A stretch of DNA of 64,000 nucleotides from Brevibacillus reuszeri (lineage in GTDB: Bacteria > Bacillota > Bacilli > Brevibacillales > Brevibacillaceae). This document shows, piece by piece, positions 51,867 to 59,475 of the stretch. The notes below the pieces were generated by a model. It was not told the origin of the DNA. It was given only the letters and a program-made list of their open reading frames with translations, and made no database searches. The translations under genes were made by a program, and so were the position numbers. Location of the stretch: positions 124,001-188,000 of the forward strand of contig NZ_BEXF01000010.1 of NCBI RefSeq assembly GCF_002897295.1, in the 5' to 3' direction. Each line of letters opens with the position of its first letter. Within the stretch, counting starts at the first letter, position 1.

Positions 51867-52556
51867 CTATTTCAGCTTTGGATCCAAGGCATCTCTTAGT
51901 CCATCTCCAAAAAAGTTAAACGATAGCACCATTAAAATAATTGCGATGCCTGGATAAACGGCCAGGTATGACTTCGATTCGAGATACGCACTTCCTATTT
52001 TCAAGATGTTTCCCCACTCCGGAATATGAGGTTCCACACCCAGTCCCAAGTAGCTCAGGCTGCTCGTGGAAATGACAGCTATTCCAATCGTTAAGGTCGC
52101 TTTGACGATGACCGGTGCCAACGAATTCGGGATGATATGCTTGAAGATGATCGCGTGGTCCTTTGCCCCACAAGCTCTCGCTGCCTCGATAAACTCGAAG
52201 TTGGACACGCTAAGTACCGTAGCCCGCATCGTCCTCGCATATGTAGGGATGTATCCGATGCTGAGAGCGATAATCAAATTGGTCGTATTCGCTCCAAAGG
52301 CAGCGACGATCGCAATGGCGAGCAGCATGCCAGGAACTGCATATAAAATGTCCAGCGCTCTCATGATGAAGTTATCAACGTACTTGCCATAAAAGCCGGA
52401 TACGGTACCTAACAATCCACCTATGATTACTGGGATTAATGTCGTCAAAATACCGACTAGCAGAGAAATTCGCCCCCCGAAGACGATTCGAGAAAATACG
52501 CATCTGCCAAAATCATCGGTTCCAAACGGATACTCCAGACTTGGCGAAAGCAACAA
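51867..52556 (-). CDS. ABC transporter permease (DppC type), C-terminal part after an in-frame stop
   Basis: This frame carries the conserved DppC core: [25 protein letters not shown], five or so membrane segments and the EAA loop [24 protein letters not shown]. It is in the same frame as the upstream permease part and separated from it by one TAA (52560-52562). The first possible start (TTG 52554-52556) is the second codon after that stop and has no SD. In normal DppC proteins the sequence just before HPLGTD is continuous with the first transmembrane helix, found in the upstream part. So this looks like one gene broken by a nonsense codon, unless readthrough or restart occurs. Confidence 0.8.
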   Translation of the reverse strand: MLLSPSLEYPFGTDDFGRCVFSRIVFGGRISLLVGILTTLIPVIIGGLLGTVSGFYGKYVDNFIMRALDILYAVPGMLLAIAIVAAFGANTTNLIIALSIGYIPTYARTMRATVLSVSNFEFIEAARACGAKDHAIIFKHIIPNSLAPVIVKATLTIGIAVISTSSLSYLGLGVEPHIPEWGNILKIGSAYLESKSYLAVYPGIAIILMVLSFNFFGDGLRDALDPKLK

Positions 52557-52559
52557 GGT

Positions 52560-53372
52560 TTAATAGTTGTTCTCGACGGCAAGCGAATATTCAAAAGTGA
52601 AATAGCTGCAAATCGATAGCGAAAGCAGAATGGTAATAAAGAGAAGACCAAGTGCCGCCATCGCGTTTCGAAACAGTCTTCGGACAATATCCACCCAGGT
52701 GACAAGAACTTCCTTGTTGCCATGCCTGATTTTGTGCAACAACATGAGTCCTAGCAGCAGCGAGAACACATTGCCTGTGGCCGCAGTCAGAATCAACAAG
52801 TACGCAAGTGGCAGCAAAATCCTTGACACATCGCCATTTTTTACAAAAAGACCGATTAGTATCATCGCTACGATGTGCAGTACACTGACCGACAGAAGAA
52901 TCCCCATCCCCAAGAGGAACAGATCCGCAACATATGGCTTGAACAGATTCAATGCCGAGATCAGGATAATACAAATGTTCGTCAGCGCCATGTAGATGGA
53001 TAGCATGTACTCAATTGATTTTTCTTTTTTGATGATGTCAAGTGCTGCAATGGCAACAAAAATATTTCCTGTCAGCAAGGCGATTATAAGCGAAAAGCCA
53101 AAGATCCTGGTTGTTGCTTGAATCGTATTTCGCTGTATGATATCGCTTCGGATTTTCGCTGAAACGAGTAGCTGTAGTATTCCGAACAAGAGATAAATTC
53201 CTGCCAATATAAGAAAAGGTATCGATACCGTCCGCTCAAAAAGATCATAGCCACTAAGTCCAAACAAAATGGCCAAAACGATTGATGCCGATGCGGCAAA
53301 ATTCGAAAGCTTGTATTCCTGAAAAGCTTTTAGCTTGCGTTTGGTCGCTCGTTTTTCGTAGTGTGTTCTCAT
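52560..53372 (-). CDS. ABC transporter permease (DppC type), extended N-terminal part ending at in-frame TAA
   Basis: This 270-residue part has about six membrane segments over residues 25-215 that are not found in ordinary DppC proteins, then the usual DppC N-terminal helix (VDIVRRLFRNAMAALGLLFITILLSL). It stops at TAA after SLAVENNY, and the same frame continues at once with the DppC core. ATG 53372 has AGGTG 5 bases upstream; a GTG at 53396 is also possible. Its start region overlaps or abuts the end of the DppB-type gene. Confidence 0.78.
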   Translation of the reverse strand: MRTHYEKRATKRKLKAFQEYKLSNFAASASIVLAILFGLSGYDLFERTVSIPFLILAGIYLLFGILQLLVSAKIRSDIIQRNTIQATTRIFGFSLIIALLTGNIFVAIAALDIIKKEKSIEYMLSIYMALTNICIILISALNLFKPYVADLFLLGMGILLSVSVLHIVAMILIGLFVKNGDVSRILLPLAYLLILTAATGNVFSLLLGLMLLHKIRHGNKEVLVTWVDIVRRLFRNAMAALGLLFITILLSLSICSYFTFEYSLAVENNY

Positions 53373-53385
53373 CCATGCACCTGCT

Positions 53386-54858
53386 TTAGTAATCACTTAT
53401 TTTGGAACGAATTCGGGGATCAAGAAAGGTGTACAGCAAATCGACAATCAGGTTCACGATCGAAATGGTCACGGCCACATAGATCACACCCGCCAAAATT
53501 CCCGGAATATCCGGAATAAATTGTTTATCGACGATGTAGCTGCCTATCCCGTTGATATTAAATACTTTTTCCGTTACGGCAGCCCCGCCAAGCATACCGC
53601 CGAACTGCAAGCCAATTACGGTAACGATTGGTATAAGCGCATTACCCAACGCGTGCTTCAGGATCACTTTTCTTTCACTCAATCCTTTTGCTTTGGCTGT
53701 CACGATGTAATCCTGATGAATCACCTCAAGGGTAGATGATCTCGTCATTCGAGCAACCGAGGCTGCCAGTCCCGTTCCTAAAACGATCGCTGGATTGATG
53801 ACCGACAACCAGTTGTCCGGATTAAAGGTAGCCGGGAGCCACTGTACCTTGATCGAGAAATATAAGATGGCGACCAGCCCCTGCCAAAAATCAGGGATCG
53901 ATAGTCCGAGCAGCACAAGTACCATAAAGCCGTAATCTAAGAAAGAATACTGTCTTGTCGCTGAAATAAGTCCCGACGGTATCGCCATCAAAATAGCGAT
54001 GATCAATGAAATCACTGTCAGTTGAAGCGTAATCGGCAGCTTGCGAATAATCTCTGTCGATACCATTTCATTTCCAGCAAACGATTTGCCCAGATCAAAC
54101 GTGACGAGCCCTTTGAAGGAATTCCATAGCTGGATGAGATAAGGCTGATCCAGTCCATAAACCTGATTAAAGTGTCGCAGCTGCTCTGATGTTGCGGTCT
54201 GCCCCAAAATGTTCGCTGCAGGGTCCAAGGGGGATAAATACAAAATCGTAAACACCAGAAAGGTAACTCCAAAAATAACAAAGACCATCATGACTAGGCG
54301 ATCAAACACATATTTCAAATACGGCTTGCTATAGATGTAAATGAACAAATACATCAAGACTCCGGGGATCATAGACGCTGCAAAAAACAACGGATGATTA
54401 ATCAGCTTGGAAAACGTACTGCCGTATGTAACTTTGCTGATCCCGGCAGCTTTCATCGCGTCATCGACTTTTTTTGTCACCTCATCTTGAAACAACCTCG
54501 CTGCCAGCTTTTTCGTTTCTGCTTGCAGCTTGCTTTCGTTTACCTCTTTATTGAAAAAGATGTATTTGGTTGTGAGCTCAAAGCGAATATCCGCAGTTAG
54601 CTGTTTTTCTACTCCTTCTTCGCATAAACGAAGCTTGGTTTCCTCTCTCCATTTGAGAAAGGGGTCGGATCGCTTTTGAATGAAAAAGACAGCTGCCACA
54701 ACCAGGTTGATTGGTAATCCGGAAACGAAAAGGAGTATTTTGTAGAGCTGATTCTTCAACATTTTTTCATAGGTACGGCCAATCCGGTATCGAACACCTA
54801 TAGCATCTCTTGCTTTCAGCTTTTCCTGTGCAATACGCCCCGTGTTGATATATGCCAT
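53386..54858 (-). CDS. ABC transporter permease (DppB type) with N-terminal extension
   Basis: The core from about residue 178 is a normal DppB permease: YVFDRLVMMVFVIFGVTFLVFTILYLSPLDPA, IPDFWQGLVAILYF and the EAA loop DYIVTAKAKGLSERKVILKHAL. It is preceded by about 177 extra residues: a basic start, a membrane segment (about 39-60), a charged helical domain (about 65-150: KKLAARLFQDEVTKKVDDAMKA) and a second membrane segment (about 155-177). ATG 54858 has TTGGAGG 7 bases upstream. It is the first gene of the importer operon, behind an attenuator-like hairpin. Confidence 0.88.
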   Translation of the reverse strand: MAYINTGRIAQEKLKARDAIGVRYRIGRTYEKMLKNQLYKILLFVSGLPINLVVAAVFFIQKRSDPFLKWREETKLRLCEEGVEKQLTADIRFELTTKYIFFNKEVNESKLQAETKKLAARLFQDEVTKKVDDAMKAAGISKVTYGSTFSKLINHPLFFAASMIPGVLMYLFIYIYSKPYLKYVFDRLVMMVFVIFGVTFLVFTILYLSPLDPAANILGQTATSEQLRHFNQVYGLDQPYLIQLWNSFKGLVTFDLGKSFAGNEMVSTEIIRKLPITLQLTVISLIIAILMAIPSGLISATRQYSFLDYGFMVLVLLGLSIPDFWQGLVAILYFSIKVQWLPATFNPDNWLSVINPAIVLGTGLAASVARMTRSSTLEVIHQDYIVTAKAKGLSERKVILKHALGNALIPIVTVIGLQFGGMLGGAAVTEKVFNINGIGSYIVDKQFIPDIPGILAGVIYVAVTISIVNLIVDLLYTFLDPRIRSKISDY

Positions 54859-54944
54859 ACGACAACCTCCAAATGCGCGTTTTAGCGGAAAGTTTCCATG
54901 CGCTCCAGAATTTATCAGCTTCATGCTTAAAAATTTTTATACGT

Positions 54945-54996
54945 AAAAAAAGACAACAAGAAACAAACCTCGATCAGTTTGCTTCCCGTTGTCGGG
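54945..54996 (-). terminator. Attenuator-like terminator in the ABC importer leader
   Basis: On the minus strand GACAAC...GTTGTC, with an inner CAAAC/GTTTG stem, is followed by TTTTTTTACG. It lies about 90 bases before the first permease, with no minus-strand gene ending nearby except one behind its own terminator at 55117. CCCG-ACAA-CGGG (54985-54996) overlaps the 5' arm and would exclude the terminator, as in an antiterminator. No known riboswitch class was recognised. Confidence 0.6.
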
Positions 54997-55116
54997 TCAG
55001 CCCCATATATTCAAGTAGAGTGCATACACAAAATTCATATAATACCTAGTTGTTTAGTATGAATTATTTGCACTTGACTCATTTTATAAAAAACATCGTC
55101 AACAGTCAATACCTAG

Positions 55117-55156
55117 CAAAAAAAACCGTCTTCCTCCATTCATGGAAAAGAAGACG
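55117..55156 (-). terminator. Terminator after the small lipoprotein gene
   Basis: CGTCTTC and GAAGACG, with inner TCCA/TGGA, form a hairpin followed on the minus strand by GGTTTTTTTTGC. It lies 9 bases past the stop. Confidence 0.88.
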
Positions 55157-55164
55157 ATCTGTAA

Positions 55165-55701
55165 TTACAGATGATCAAATCGGAACCAGACAACCTTATT
55201 ATCGGCAATACCAAAGTTGGCCATGTACTTGCTGCCTTTGTACACGACTTCCTTTTCTCCGGTTGCATCGCCATACAGCTTTTTCATTTCGTCGCTGCTG
55301 GCGTACATCGCCAAGCCTCTATTGGTCTTGAGCACTTCCGCGTCTTCCTTTGCAACGCCACCTAGCATAATCGATTGAAGCACGCCTTTTTTCACTTTGA
55401 CGATCACTTGGGTGCGATTCACAAGCAGCATGCCCATCACTGCTTCACCCGCTCCCGATGCCATCTCCTCCACCGTGTAGCTCTCTCTGGATACCATGTC
55501 CATAAAATCAGCCTTGTTTGGCTTTAGCTGCTCCATCGCTTCTTTGATGTTTTGACCTACATAAATACCGTTGATGCCATACTCCTTTTGATTCTCAGGA
55601 TCAAAAGAGTCTGCCATCCCATTCTGCGAGGAACAAGCAACCAGCATCATAACGGCTAATGCGAAAATTGCCATTATGTGAAGCATGTTTCTACGATTCA
55701 T
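55165..55701 (-). CDS. Putative lipoprotein, function unknown
   Basis: This 178-residue protein has a lipoprotein signal (MLHIMAIFALAVMMLVAC, then SSQNG). The mature part has GINGIYVGQNIKEAMEQL, a pattern seen in small secreted proteins with a SmpA/BamE-like or DUF4309-like fold, but I cannot assign it firmly. It ends ADNKVVWFRFDHL. ATG 55701 has AGGTGAG 5 bases upstream. It is a single-gene unit. Confidence 0.75.
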   Translation of the reverse strand: MNRRNMLHIMAIFALAVMMLVACSSQNGMADSFDPENQKEYGINGIYVGQNIKEAMEQLKPNKADFMDMVSRESYTVEEMASGAGEAVMGMLLVNRTQVIVKVKKGVLQSIMLGGVAKEDAEVLKTNRGLAMYASSDEMKKLYGDATGEKEVVYKGSKYMANFGIADNKVVWFRFDHL

Positions 55702-55775
55702 AGCGCTCACCTACTCTAGCCCGGTATGTACACCGCTTATCTTACCTTACCCATAAGCTAGGAGCAAGGAGAGTC

Positions 55776-56222
55776 TTACTCTCGTGGGCCGCTAACCTTT
55801 TGGCGGGGGCGATTGGGGGGCTGATTGTTGCTCACGTTTTGTTTGAAGCCTTCTAAAATCTTCAACAAAGAGGCAAAAAACGGAGAGCCAAAAACCGCTA
55901 CAATTCCCCAGAGCCACGTACCGACTTGCCAGGAGTTTTCCACATAGGCAGAAGCGGCACCAGTCAGGATTAGAGCCGGATCCAAGCCGAGCATCCCAAA
56001 TATTCCGCTCGCTGCTACAACAGAAATAAGCAGATTAAAAAATCGTTTGTGATGCATGAGTCTCGCCGCGTGATTGTGATCTTCCCAGCAGTCGTTTCTC
56101 GCTTCATAATCTGTAGATAAAAAAGGGATGACAGACTTGCAGGCTTCTGTTACTCCTGCGGCAGCACTCGATACAGCTGTAATATAAATTAAAAATGCGA
56201 TAGAAGAATCCAGAGTGACCAT
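55776..56222 (-). CDS. Small membrane protein, function unknown
   Basis: This 148-residue protein has three hydrophobic segments (SIAFLIYITAVSSAAAGV, FFNLLISVVAASGIFGMLGL, WLWGIVAVFGSPFFASLL), a polar loop with DCWEDHNHAARLMHHKR between the first two, and a basic Pro/Gln/Asn-rich tail. I recognise no family. ATG 56222 has GGGGAGGGG 5-6 bases upstream. The frame open to 56324 is not supported by an SD. Confidence 0.7.
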   Translation of the reverse strand: MVTLDSSIAFLIYITAVSSAAAGVTEACKSVIPFLSTDYEARNDCWEDHNHAARLMHHKRFFNLLISVVAASGIFGMLGLDPALILTGAASAYVENSWQVGTWLWGIVAVFGSPFFASLLKILEGFKQNVSNNQPPNRPRQKVSGPRE

Positions 56223-56430
56223 CTTTTCCCCTCCCCTATCATCATATATATGGAGAGACGAGGACAACTTGCTTAGAAAACATGGCTGCACCCTATGACC
56301 TTGGCGCAGCGTGGTTGCATTCATTTCTGGTGCGAATTTTCTAAAAAGTAACTACATCCTGTTCCCGACTAGCCTGTTTTGCTGTAACATGAGAATGGTA
56401 TTCTACATAAAGGAAAGGTGGTCATTTTCC

Positions 56431-56910
56431 ATGCAAGATCAAGCATTCATTTGGAATCAGTACGATTTGATTCGTGGTATGACGGTAGCTATGCTCGCAA
56501 GCATCGACGAAGAAACTGCAGATATCATTCCGGACAATTTTAACAATAACATCCGCTGGAACCTGGGACATATCCTTCTATGTCAAGATTTCCTGTTGTT
56601 TGGCCCTGCGGGAGTACAACTGCCACCAGCTTATGGTGCCTTGTTCGCTCCTTCCACCAAACCCGCCAATTGGCAAGGGGATATTCCTTCCTTGGAGACA
56701 TTAGGTGCTCACTTGAAGGAACAGCCAGCTCGCATCAAGGAAGCATTGCAGGATCGATTGAATGAGCCATTGCCGCAACCATTTCAATTGGGTGATAAAG
56801 GCACCATTTACACCTATGGCGAAATGCTGACCTTTACACTATTCCATGAAGGCATGCATATGGGATGTATTTCCGGATTACGCAAAGGAATCGCTGCCGG
56901 TTCCAAATAG
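56431..56910 (+). CDS. DinB superfamily protein
   Basis: This four-helix-bundle protein of 159 residues has NNIRWNLGHILLCQDFLL and FTLFHEGMHMGCISGL, giving the three metal-coordinating His residues of the DinB/YfiT fold. Members include bacillithiol or other thiol transferases, and bshC in this window would supply bacillithiol. The actual activity is unknown. ATG 56431 has GGAAAGGTGG 9 bases upstream; the open frame before it is AT-rich and not family-like. Confidence 0.87.
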   Translation: MQDQAFIWNQYDLIRGMTVAMLASIDEETADIIPDNFNNNIRWNLGHILLCQDFLLFGPAGVQLPPAYGALFAPSTKPANWQGDIPSLETLGAHLKEQPARIKEALQDRLNEPLPQPFQLGDKGTIYTYGEMLTFTLFHEGMHMGCISGLRKGIAAGSK

Positions 56911-56918
56911 ATTAGCCC

Positions 56919-56952
56919 AGGACGTGGGAAACATTTCCCGCGTTCTTTTTTT
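56919..56952 (+). terminator. Terminator after the DinB gene
   Basis: GGACG-T-GGGAAA and TTTCCC-G-CGTTC pair (one G-U), followed by TTTTTTT. It lies 9 bases past the stop. Confidence 0.9.
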
Positions 56953-56981
56953 GTCCATACCAAAGCCTTGCAAAATGGAAA

Positions 56982-57207
56982 ACCGCTCCCAAGAAGGGAG
57001 CGGTCCTTTGTCGAGCCCAATTGCTTTTATGGGGTTCTACCGGTTATTCTCTTTAGCACTTCAACCTCCATAGTAGAGAAAAGTTATCTAAAGGAATCGG
57101 TTTTCGCCATCGCGACTTTCGTCGACTGCTTGATCATCGTTATCCACGGATCTTCGCCTCCTGCAAGGCTATGCGCCGGTTTAACATGAATCATCGGGCT
57201 CGACAAA
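56982..57207 (-). ncRNA. Candidate structured RNA downstream of ylaK
   Basis: This 336-bp gap has no convincing long gene. On the minus strand TTTGTCGAGCCC (57196-57207) pairs perfectly over 12 bp with GGGCTCGACAAA (57007-57018), closing a 201-base unit. Inside is CGAC-GAAA-GTCG (57113-57124), a GNRA tetraloop hairpin. Directly after the closing stem is ACCGCTCCC/GGGAGCGGT (56982-57004), then TTTTCCATTTT, a terminator-like end. Three very short frames with SD-like sites (for example TATGGAGG before GTG, and GCAGGAGG before GTG) are also present, so a peptide-coding role is possible. A CATACT box and an ATATT element 13 bases before it lie just upstream. Confidence 0.4.
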
Positions 57208-57246
57208 AACTAGTATGAACCGTTTTTTAAAATATATACACGCCGC

Positions 57247-58581
57247 TTACAATAAATCCGCAGCGAGCTGTGCGAGTACGCTGCGCTCCCCTTTTTCCAG
57301 CCGGATATGACCTGCTAGCTTTTGGTCCTTGAACACTTCGACGACGTATGTCAACCCGTTGTTGCTCTCGTCCAAATACGGATGGTCAATCTGCTCCGGG
57401 TCGCCCATCAAGACGATTTTTGATCCGTCGCCTACGCGAGTCAAAATCGTTTTGACCTCATGCTTGGTCAGATTTTGCGCTTCATCGATGATGATGAATT
57501 GACCTGGAATGGAGCGTCCACGTATATAGGTCAAAGCCTCTACCTGCAAGCTCCCCATTCCCGCAAGTATTTTATCCAGATCGCCAGGACGCTTTGTGTT
57601 GAATAAATATTCCAAATTATCATAAATCGGTTGCATCCACGGCCGCAGCTTCTCTTCTTTTTCGCCGGGCAAATAACCGATGTCTTTTCCTAATGGAACG
57701 ATGGGACGTGCCACCAGCAGTTTTTTGTATTTTTGCTGATCCTCAATTTGCAGTAAACCTGCGGCCAATGCCAGCAGGGTTTTTCCTGTTCCGGCCTTGC
57801 CCGTCATGGTGACGAGCGGAATGTCATCCCGAAGTAATAATTCTGTAGCCATACGCTGTTGCACGTTGCGGGCTCGAATTCCCCAAATCGGATCATCATC
57901 TGACACCAGCATCTCCAATGTCTTCCCATCATTGTCTACCTTGCCGATTGCCGATATGGACGGGTTTAACTCATCCTTTAGCACCAGAAATTGATGGGGG
58001 TAAAAACGGTAACGAGGGAAACAGGAGGCTAACTGCAGCTTTCTTGTTGTGTAGTACGTCTTGATGATCTCAGAAGCCACCATCATTTTTTGATACCCTG
58101 TGTAAATACTGGAATGCTCACCGACGACTCGATCGGAAAGAAAATCCTCTGCGGAAATATTCAAGGCATCGGCTTTGACCCGCATCAAGGCGTCCTTGCT
58201 GACGAGAATGACAGGACGAGGCTGCGGAGCCAAATTCTCTTCTTCCTGCAAATTCAGGGCAACCGCCAAAATACGGTTGTCATTCGTCATCTCTGTAAAT
58301 TGCTTCTGCAGCTTGTGCAGGGAGGAGTGGTTCAGCTCTACCCGGAATAATCCGCCCGTCTCCAGCGTGATTCCGGTATGCAAGTGCCCCAGTTCCCGAA
58401 AGCTGTCCAAAAGCCGCGATACGTACCGAGCGTTGCGGCCAATTTCATCCATGTACCTCTTCTTGGAATCGACTTCTTCCAACACCACAGCGGGTATGAC
58501 AATCTCGTTGTCAGCGAAGGAAAACATCGCCCGTGGATCTTGCAGGAGTACGTTGGTGTCCAGTACGTAGATTTTCTTCAA
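57247..58581 (-). CDS. ylaK: PhoH family ATPase with N-terminal PIN domain (YlaK)
   Basis: This 444-residue PhoH2-type protein combines a PIN ribonuclease domain (residues about 1-140: IYVLDTNVLLQDPRAMFSF with the acidic site, VVLEEVDSKK, NDNRILAVAL) with a PhoH ATPase/helicase domain (MTGKAGTGKTLLALAAGL Walker A, FIIIDEAQNLTKHEVK Walker B). PhoH2 proteins are thought to be RNA-directed nucleases/helicases. The start is TTG (58579-58581) with GGAGG 7-8 bases upstream. It is divergent from a YhcN/YlaJ lipoprotein, as in the B. subtilis yla region. Confidence 0.92.
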   Translation of the reverse strand: MKKIYVLDTNVLLQDPRAMFSFADNEIVIPAVVLEEVDSKKRYMDEIGRNARYVSRLLDSFRELGHLHTGITLETGGLFRVELNHSSLHKLQKQFTEMTNDNRILAVALNLQEEENLAPQPRPVILVSKDALMRVKADALNISAEDFLSDRVVGEHSSIYTGYQKMMVASEIIKTYYTTRKLQLASCFPRYRFYPHQFLVLKDELNPSISAIGKVDNDGKTLEMLVSDDDPIWGIRARNVQQRMATELLLRDDIPLVTMTGKAGTGKTLLALAAGLLQIEDQQKYKKLLVARPIVPLGKDIGYLPGEKEEKLRPWMQPIYDNLEYLFNTKRPGDLDKILAGMGSLQVEALTYIRGRSIPGQFIIIDEAQNLTKHEVKTILTRVGDGSKIVLMGDPEQIDHPYLDESNNGLTYVVEVFKDQKLAGHIRLEKGERSVLAQLAADLL

Positions 58582-58791
58582 AATCTCGCCTCCTAATACC
58601 CATCTTATATACCCTATGCAATTTTTGGAGGGATGCTCAAGTGTGGCGACGTGATGTACTAAAGTCTATGTTCGGTGTCCCACAGATAGACGGACCATTG
58701 GCAGAATGAAATGAGACAGGCAGGAACACAATACTTGTAACCCTGCCCTCCGAAGTTCAAGGAAGGCAATTTTGGGAAAGGGAGAATGCCT

Positions 58792-59406
58792 GTGAAACGG
58801 ATTGTAATCGGCTGCCTCGGTGCTTGCTTGCTGCTAACTGCATGCATGTCGAGCAATAAACCACCGGCGAATCAGGCTGCGCCACAGCCCAACCAGCAAG
58901 CGCCACATACTCAGCGTGTACAACAGACTGCCCCCGAGCCACAATACAATCAATCTTCTCAAGCGACAGCTGATCGTCTCGTACAGCTGGCCACTCGCGT
59001 CAAAAAAGTGCATGGCGCTACCGCTGTCGTGATTGGTAAAATGGCTGTCGTCGGGATTGATGTAGATGCTCATCTCGATCGTCCAGAAGTCGGAGTGATC
59101 AAATACTCCGTTGCTGAAGCCCTCAAGGAAGATCCTCAAGGCGCAAATGCAATCGTCACTGCTGATATTGACATTGTGCAGCGACTGAAGGAAATGTCAG
59201 CTGATATTCGTCAGGGACATCCTATCTCCGGATTTGCTGAAGAACTGGCGGATATTGTGGGTCGCATCATTCCTCAGCTGCCGCGCAATGTCCAAAAGAA
59301 GGAAGAGCCTACTACGAAGACAAATGAACAGCGAATGAACAAGGACGGAAAAGCAACCCCGCATGGAAATGACAAGATTAACGTTAATCGTGGGACCACA
59401 CCTTGA
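58792..59406 (+). CDS. ylaJ: YhcN/YlaJ family sporulation lipoprotein
   Basis: This lipoprotein of about 204 residues has a signal (MKRIVIGCLGACLLLTAC), a Pro/Gln/Asn linker and the YhcN/YlaJ domain (ADRLVQLATRVKKVHGATAVVIGKMAVVGIDVDAHLD, ANAIVTADIDIVQRLKEM). A charged tail follows. In Bacillus, YhcN and YlaJ are spore-associated and affect outgrowth or germination. GTG 58792 has GGGAG 7 bases upstream; the ATG at 58786 is too close to that SD. Its divergent neighbour is ylaK, which supports the YlaJ assignment. Confidence 0.87.
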   Translation: MKRIVIGCLGACLLLTACMSSNKPPANQAAPQPNQQAPHTQRVQQTAPEPQYNQSSQATADRLVQLATRVKKVHGATAVVIGKMAVVGIDVDAHLDRPEVGVIKYSVAEALKEDPQGANAIVTADIDIVQRLKEMSADIRQGHPISGFAEELADIVGRIIPQLPRNVQKKEEPTTKTNEQRMNKDGKATPHGNDKINVNRGTTP

Positions 59407-59423
59407 TGTCTTGGTTGTTCCTG

Positions 59424-59475
59424 AAAAAGAAAGAGGCATTCCCCTCAGGCTAAGCCCGGGAGAATGCCTCTTTTT
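59424..59475. terminator. Bidirectional terminator between ylaJ and metC
   Basis: AAGAGGCATTC (59431-59441) and GAATGCCTCTT (59462-59472) form an 11-bp perfect stem with A and T runs. The metC stop codon lies in its loop, so one arm is metC coding sequence. Confidence 0.9.

Noticed and set aside
54945..54996. Reading the hairpin as the terminator of the lipoprotein gene at 55165
   Set aside because: That gene already has a strong terminator at 55117-55156, so the second one is better placed in the leader of the ABC operon.
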